Assembly (NCBI GenBank): GCA_017428265.1
Contig: JAFRRD010000016.1
Location: 1-44,201 of the forward strand
Source: Lachnospiraceae bacterium
GTDB lineage: Bacteria; Bacillota; Clostridia; Lachnospirales; Lachnospiraceae
DNA: 44,201 nucleotides
Direction: 5' to 3'
The notes beneath the pieces were generated by a model. It worked only from the letters and a program-made list of their open reading frames with translations, was not told the DNA's origin and searched no databases. Shown in pieces: positions 40,476 to 44,201 of the stretch; positions within the stretch are counted from its first letter, which is position 1; each line of letters begins with the position of its first letter. Position numbers and translations under genes: made by a program.

Positions 40476-41885
40476 TTATTTGCCTGACAGGTATTCGTCG
40501 ATGGCCTTCGCGGCGACCTTGCCGGCGCCCATGGCGGAAATGACGGTGGCCGCACCGGTCACGGCGTCGCCGCCGGCGTAGATGCCCTTGCGGGAGGTCA
40601 GACCGTCTTCATTGACCACGAAACCGCCGTGCTTGTTGACTTCAAGGCCTTCGGTGGTGTCCTTGATCAGCGGGTTCGGCGAGGTGCCGATGGCGATGAT
40701 CACGGTATCCGCTTCCAGCTCATAGAAGGCACCGGGGATCGGGACCGGGCGTCTTCTGCCCTTCGCATCCGGTTCGCCCAGTTCCATTTCCTGGATGCGG
40801 GCGCCGATGACGAAGCCGTTCCGCTCGTCGCGGGGGTTGTCCGGGTTCTTATAGCCGAGGATCTCGACCGGGTTGCGCAGCAGCTGGAAGTCGATGCCTT
40901 CCTCGATGGCGTGTTCCACTTCCTCGCGTCTGGCCGGCAGCTCTTCCATGGAACGGCGGTAGACGATGGAGACCTTCTCGGCGCCCAGACGGAGCGCGGT
41001 ACGGGCCGCGTCCATGGCGACGTTGCCGCCGCCGACCACGATCACCTTGCCGCCCTTCATGACCGGCGTATCGGGGTTCTCGCCGTACGCCTTCATGAGG
41101 TTGTTGCGGGTCAGGAATTCGTTGGCGGAGTACACGCCCTTCAGGGATTCGCCGGGGATGTTCATGAAGTTGGGCAGGCCCGCGCCGGATCCCACGAAGA
41201 CCGCTTCATAGCCCTCTTCGAAGAGCTCGTCGATAGTCAGGGTCTTGCCGATGACCACGTTGGTCTCGAGGTCGACGCCTAGTTCCTTCAGGGTCTCGAC
41301 TTCCTTCGCGACGATTGCCTTCGGCAGACGGAATTCCGGAATGCCGTACATCAGCACGCCGCCGGCCTTGTGCAGGGCCTCGAAAATGCTGACGCTGTAG
41401 CCCTTCTTCGCAAGGTCGCCCGCGCAGGTCAGGCCGGAGGGGCCGGAACCCACGATTGCGACGCGGTGGCCGTTCGGGGCAGGCGCCTGGGCCTTTTCCT
41501 TGGCGTTGGCGTTGTGCCAGTCGGCGACGAAGCGCTCGACGCGGCCGATGCCGACCGGTTCGAAGCGGATACCCATGGTGCATTTGCTCTCGCACTGGGT
41601 CTCCTGCGGGCACACACGGCCGCAGACGGCAGGCAGGGAGGAGGTCTTATTGATGACCTGGTAGGCACCTTCGAAATCGCCGGTCTTGGCCAGCTGGAGG
41701 AAGGCGGGGATATCGATGTTCACCGGGCAGCCGGCGATGCAGGGCTTATTCTTGCAGTTCAGGCAGCGGGCCGCTTCCGCGAGGGCCAGTTCTTCGGTGT
41801 AGCCGAGAGCAACCTCGCTGAAATTGTGCGCGCGGACCTCGGGGGCCTGGCTGGGCATTTCATGTTTCTTCGGATCAAGTGCCAT
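40476..41885 (-). CDS. NfnB-type NADPH-binding flavoprotein (GltA/GltD-like)
   Basis: 469 residues, homologous to the glutamate synthase small subunit and to NfnB of the electron-bifurcating NADH-dependent ferredoxin:NADP oxidoreductase. Two Cys-rich blocks hold 4Fe-4S clusters: ARCLNCKNKPCIAGCP near 40 and CGRVCPQETQCESKC near 88-102. An FAD site lies at IVGSGPSGLTCAG near 148 and an NADPH site at VVGGGNVAMDAARTALRLG near 283. A late AGGDAVTGAATVI motif binds FAD. Immediately downstream of the NfnA-like gene with AGGAGG between them, which favours NfnB over a stand-alone glutamate synthase. Databases often label both as GltA; the two cannot be separated without phylogeny. Confidence 0.9.
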   Translation of the reverse strand: MALDPKKHEMPSQAPEVRAHNFSEVALGYTEELALAEAARCLNCKNKPCIAGCPVNIDIPAFLQLAKTGDFEGAYQVINKTSSLPAVCGRVCPQETQCESKCTMGIRFEPVGIGRVERFVADWHNANAKEKAQAPAPNGHRVAIVGSGPSGLTCAGDLAKKGYSVSIFEALHKAGGVLMYGIPEFRLPKAIVAKEVETLKELGVDLETNVVIGKTLTIDELFEEGYEAVFVGSGAGLPNFMNIPGESLKGVYSANEFLTRNNLMKAYGENPDTPVMKGGKVIVVGGGNVAMDAARTALRLGAEKVSIVYRRSMEELPARREEVEHAIEEGIDFQLLRNPVEILGYKNPDNPRDERNGFVIGARIQEMELGEPDAKGRRRPVPIPGAFYELEADTVIIAIGTSPNPLIKDTTEGLEVNKHGGFVVNEDGLTSRKGIYAGGDAVTGAATVISAMGAGKVAAKAIDEYLSGK

Positions 41886-41897
41886 AATTTACCTCCT

Positions 41898-42749
41898 TCA
41901 GCCCTGTTTGAAGAGGTTGCAGGCCTCATCATACGCGTGGCGTTCTTCGGGAATATACATGCGGCCGCGGGACATCGCTTCGTCAAAGTCGATCTCGTAG
42001 GCGTCGAATTCGGGGCCGTCCACGCAGGCGAACTTCGTGACCTTCGTGCCGTCTTCCTTCACCAGGGTCAGGCGGCAGCCGCCGCACATGCCGGTGCCGT
42101 CGATCATGATCGGGTTCATGGACACGCGGCAGGGGACGCCGTAAGGCTTCGCGGTCAGGGCGGTGAATTTCATCATGACGCCGGGGCCGATGGCCAGGAC
42201 CAGGTCAAAGCGTTCGCCGGCTTCCAGCATTTCCTTGAGCGGCACGGTGACGTTGCCCTGGCGGGCGTAGGAACCGTCATCGGTCATGACGATCAGCTTG
42301 TCGGAGCAGGCACGGAACTCGTCTTCCAGGATCAGCAGGTCCACGCTGCGGAAACCGATGATCGAGGTCACTTCGATGCCCTGTTTGTGCATCGCTTCCG
42401 CCACGGGGAGCGCGATCGCGCAGCCCACGCCGCCGCCGACGATGCAGACCTTCTTCAGGCCTTCCATCTCGGTGGGACGGCCGAGCGGGCCGACAAAGTC
42501 GGTGATGCTCTCGCCGGCTTCCTTCTGATTCAGCAGGAAGGTCGTCTTGCCGACGATCTGGAAAATGATCTTCACAGCGCCGCGTTCGGGGTCGGTGCCG
42601 GCTACGGTCAGCGGGATACGTTCGCCTTCTTCATTGACCCTGAGGATGATGAACTGGCCGGGCTTGGCTTTCTTCGCCACCAGCGGGGCCTCGATCTCCA
42701 TCTGAGTCACGTTCGGATTCAGTACTTTTTTGGAAAGGATCTGATACAT
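41898..42749 (-). CDS. NfnA-type FAD/2Fe-2S subunit (PyrK-like)
   Basis: 283 residues, similar to the electron-transfer subunit of dihydroorotate dehydrogenase (PyrK), sulfide dehydrogenase SudB, and NfnA. The FAD domain (about 1-100) has PGQFIILRVNEEGERIPLTVA. The NAD domain has VCIVGGGVGCAIALPVAEAM near 107-126. A C-terminal Cys cluster (GMCGGC ... FACVDGPEFDA near 222-245) binds 2Fe-2S. With NfnB it should couple NADH, ferredoxin and NADP+ by flavin-based bifurcation. The start is the ATG at 42749 with AAAGGAG 8 bases upstream. First gene of the pair. Confidence 0.9.
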   Translation of the reverse strand: MYQILSKKVLNPNVTQMEIEAPLVAKKAKPGQFIILRVNEEGERIPLTVAGTDPERGAVKIIFQIVGKTTFLLNQKEAGESITDFVGPLGRPTEMEGLKKVCIVGGGVGCAIALPVAEAMHKQGIEVTSIIGFRSVDLLILEDEFRACSDKLIVMTDDGSYARQGNVTVPLKEMLEAGERFDLVLAIGPGVMMKFTALTAKPYGVPCRVSMNPIMIDGTGMCGGCRLTLVKEDGTKVTKFACVDGPEFDAYEIDFDEAMSRGRMYIPEERHAYDEACNLFKQG

Positions 42750-42798
42750 GAAGCTGTCTCCTTTGGATGATCTGTTGCTCGACTTACACAACAGTGAA

Positions 42799-42827
42799 AT
42801 TATATCGCATTTTCTGCGGAAAGTACA
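42799..42827 (-). promoter_or_regulatory. Possible promoter of the nfn pair
   Basis: On the - strand a perfect TATAAT (complement of 42799-42804) with a poor -35 TGTACT (complement of 42822-42827) at 17 bases. It lies 50 bases upstream of the start codon. Confidence 0.4.
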
Positions 42828-42927
42828 GAATAAAAATATGGTTTTCTCCCTGTACGGCTAAGAAAATGAAGCCCTGCGCGTCCCTTTGCGCGTTCCCCGC
42901 CCGGCCCTGCACGCTGAACGGAATCTG

Positions 42928-42957
42928 TTGACGAAAAGCGCCGTCCCCTGCTATCAT
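42928..42957 (+). promoter_or_regulatory. Promoter of the uORF-DHH phosphoesterase unit
   Basis: TTGACG (42928-42933), an 18-base spacer and TATCAT (42952-42957). It lies 25 bases before the upstream ORF. Confidence 0.6.
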
Positions 42958-42981
42958 AAGGCAGGATCAGGGAGGCAGATC

Positions 42982-43038
42982 ATGTCTGAAGCGGCCGGCC
43001 GATCCCGAAATTCTTTCAAAGAAAGCGGTCAAAAATGA
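42982..43038 (+). CDS. 18-residue upstream ORF coupled to the DHH gene
   Basis: The ATG at 42982 follows GGGAGG with 6-7 bases between, a strong ribosome binding site. It encodes MSEAAGRSRNSFKESGQK and a TGA (43036-43038) that overlaps the next gene's ATG by four bases. That gene has no good Shine-Dalgarno of its own, so its translation probably depends on ribosomes arriving through this ORF. No known peptide family. Confidence 0.5.
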   Translation: MSEAAGRSRNSFKESGQK

Positions 43039-44012
43039 CGAAAGATACGGCGCTCGCCGTTTTGGAAAAAATGGAAAGCTATGAGCGGATCATCATCACG
43101 CGGCACCTCAGGCCGGACGGGGACGCCGTCGGCTCCGCCAAGGGCCTGCAGGCGATTCTGAAGGCCACTTACCCGGAGAAGGAAGTCCTTGTAATCAGCG
43201 AGGACTACGCGGACCAGACCGCATTCCTGGGACCGGAGGATACACAGCGCCCCGAGGAGGATTACCGGGACGCCCTCGTGATCGTACTGGACAGTGCGGA
43301 AAAAAGCCGCGTATCCAATAAAAACATCGGCGCGGCAAAGGAACTCATCTGGCTGGACCACCATGCGGCAGTGGAACCCTGCGGAGATATTTCAGTCGTT
43401 GAACCTGAGCTTTCCAGTACCTGCGAGCTCATCGTCAACTGGTACCGCCTGCTTGAGGACCGGCTGGTGCTGAACAAAGAGGCCGCGACGTATCTGTACG
43501 CAGGTATGGTCACGGATTCGGGACGCTTCCGCTTTGAGTCAACGACCGCCGAGACCCTGCGCGATGCTGCTCTTCTCCTCGACCGGGGCGTCGAGACCGA
43601 GCCGCTCTATGCGAACCTCTACATGGAGGATTTCGACATCCTGAAATACCAGGCCTACGCCTACGGGCAGATGAAGCGCACCGAGAACGGCGTGGTGTAC
43701 CTTTTCGTCGACAAAGCCATGAAGGAACAGTTTCACCTGACTCCGGAGCAGGCCGGCAACTCGGTCAATCTCATGGACAGCATCAAAGGAAGCCTCATTT
43801 GGCTGGCCTTCATCCAGTATGACAAATTTATCCGGGTGCGTCTGCGCTCGCGCTTCGTACCGATCCGCGAACTCGCTGCGGAATATAACGGCGGCGGTCA
43901 CGGCATGGCCGCCGGTGCGACCGTTTACAGCGAAGAGGAAATGCAGGAAATGATCCGCAAGGCGGATAAGATCCTGAAGGAATACAAAGAGACCCACGAA
44001 GGGTGGCTGTGA
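43035..44012 (+). CDS. DHH/DHHA1 family phosphoesterase, NrnA-like
   Basis: 325 residues. The DHH domain has the metal motifs RPDGDAVGS near 26-34, VLDSAE near 84, LDHHAAVEPCGD near 105-116 and AGMVTDSGRFRF near 156-167. The DHHA1 domain ends with the substrate-binding GGGHGMAAGA near 287-296. NrnA proteins degrade oligoribonucleotides of 2-5 nucleotides and dephosphorylate pAp to AMP; some members cleave pApA from c-di-AMP. No N-terminal membrane or PAS-GGDEF domain, so it is not GdpP. Start at 43035 overlapping an upstream ORF; ended by a perfect terminator at 44025. Confidence 0.92.
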   Translation: MTKDTALAVLEKMESYERIIITRHLRPDGDAVGSAKGLQAILKATYPEKEVLVISEDYADQTAFLGPEDTQRPEEDYRDALVIVLDSAEKSRVSNKNIGAAKELIWLDHHAAVEPCGDISVVEPELSSTCELIVNWYRLLEDRLVLNKEAATYLYAGMVTDSGRFRFESTTAETLRDAALLLDRGVETEPLYANLYMEDFDILKYQAYAYGQMKRTENGVVYLFVDKAMKEQFHLTPEQAGNSVNLMDSIKGSLIWLAFIQYDKFIRVRLRSRFVPIRELAAEYNGGGHGMAAGATVYSEEEMQEMIRKADKILKEYKETHEGWL

Positions 44013-44024
44013 CTGTCCGATACA

Positions 44025-44060
44025 AAAAGAACGCTCCGGAACAAACCGGAGCGTTCTTTT
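44025..44060 (+). terminator. Intrinsic terminator after the DHH gene
   Basis: AAAAGAACGCTCCGG (44025-44039), loop AACAAA, CCGGAGCGTTCTTTT (44046-44060), a perfect 15-bp stem with T-run. Confidence 0.93.
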
Positions 44061-44069
44061 AGGCTTATA

Positions 44070-44201
44070 GGACAAAAAGCGTTGGTAAAAACCGCTGTAA
44101 TCGTTGATATATCAAGGGTTACAGCGGTTTTATCTTGTTTCAGAGAAGATACAGGGTGGACAAAACGAGTTGGTAAAAACGTCGGGAACCGTAGATTTAT
44201 C
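44070..44201. repeat. Imperfect direct repeats at the right edge
   Basis: A 44-base unit beginning GGACAAAA and containing the exact 12-mer GTTGGTAAAAAC occurs at 44070-44113 and 44158-44201 (period 88). The first half is nearly identical (20/23) and the second half looser (14/21). The window ends inside the second copy, so more may follow. It could be a recombinase-binding region of a mobile element. Confidence 0.6.
44088..44131. repeat. 13-bp inverted repeat between the direct repeats
   Basis: AAAACCGCTGTAA (44088-44100) and TTACAGCGGTTTT (44119-44131) are perfect complements with an 18-base spacer. The first arm overlaps the first direct repeat. It may be a terminator-like hairpin or a recombinase core site. 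Confidence 0.6.

Noticed and set aside
1-44201. CRISPR array, prophage, rRNA or replication origin
   Set aside because: No regularly spaced direct repeats with unique spacers, no phage structural genes, and no rRNA-like or DnaA-box cluster seen.

Overview
The window looks like a chromosomal segment of a moderately GC-rich, anaerobic Firmicute, most likely a gut or rumen member of the Clostridia. The reasons are strong AGGAGG-type ribosome binding sites, sigma-A promoters with 17-18 bp spacers, an NfnA/NfnB-type electron-bifurcating pair, DegV and MscS-type genes, and clostridial-style TIR-propeller and zinc-ribbon membrane proteins. I cannot name the genus. Both edges carry mobile or repetitive DNA: the first codons of an IS30-family transposase on the left and imperfect direct repeats on the right. 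The window may therefore be one contig broken at repeats.

Layout. 1-181: start of an IS30-type transposase (- strand) behind a hairpin, then a terminator. 200-3695: heterodimeric ABC exporter 1 (-). 3884-6078: cysK and mnmA (+). 6124-10716: a zinc-ribbon membrane protein translationally coupled to a 1080-residue membrane or secreted protein of unknown function (+). 10733-14041: an N-acyl-D-amino-acid deacylase and a GH2 glycosidase (-). The deacylase promoter lies back to back with that of a PcrA/UvrD helicase (14214-16373, +). 16436-20462: YdcF-like, DegV, MTA/SAH nucleosidase and AbgB-like M20 genes (-), separated by REP-like repeats. 20530-25510: an AT-richer accessory island of unknown, mostly membrane-associated genes, with duplicated and decayed fragments. 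It lies on the 3' side of tRNA-Ala(GGC) (25799-25871), whose 3' end is duplicated about 180 bp away. 25974-26810: a TIM-barrel sugar isomerase-like gene (+). 27044-30914: heterodimeric ABC exporter 2 (-), preceded by a promoter, a 12-codon leader ORF and an intrinsic terminator that together look like a ribosome-mediated attenuator. 30999-33596: tadA, an aldo/keto reductase and an MscS channel (-). 33786-39003: a TIR-TM-propeller receptor-like protein, then an ECF sigma factor and a membrane-anchored serpin (+). 39210-40334: alanine dehydrogenase (+). 40476-42749: NfnB and NfnA (-). 42982-44012: an 18-codon upstream ORF coupled to a DHH phosphoesterase (+).

The points most worth following are the TIR-propeller / ECF sigma / serpin block, the leader-peptide attenuator in front of exporter 2, and the rearranged island next to tRNA-Ala. 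Both exporters show complementary asymmetric ATP sites: one subunit has Asp in place of the catalytic Glu, and the partner has an altered signature motif. This is the hallmark of heterodimeric exporters such as BmrCD or TM287/288.
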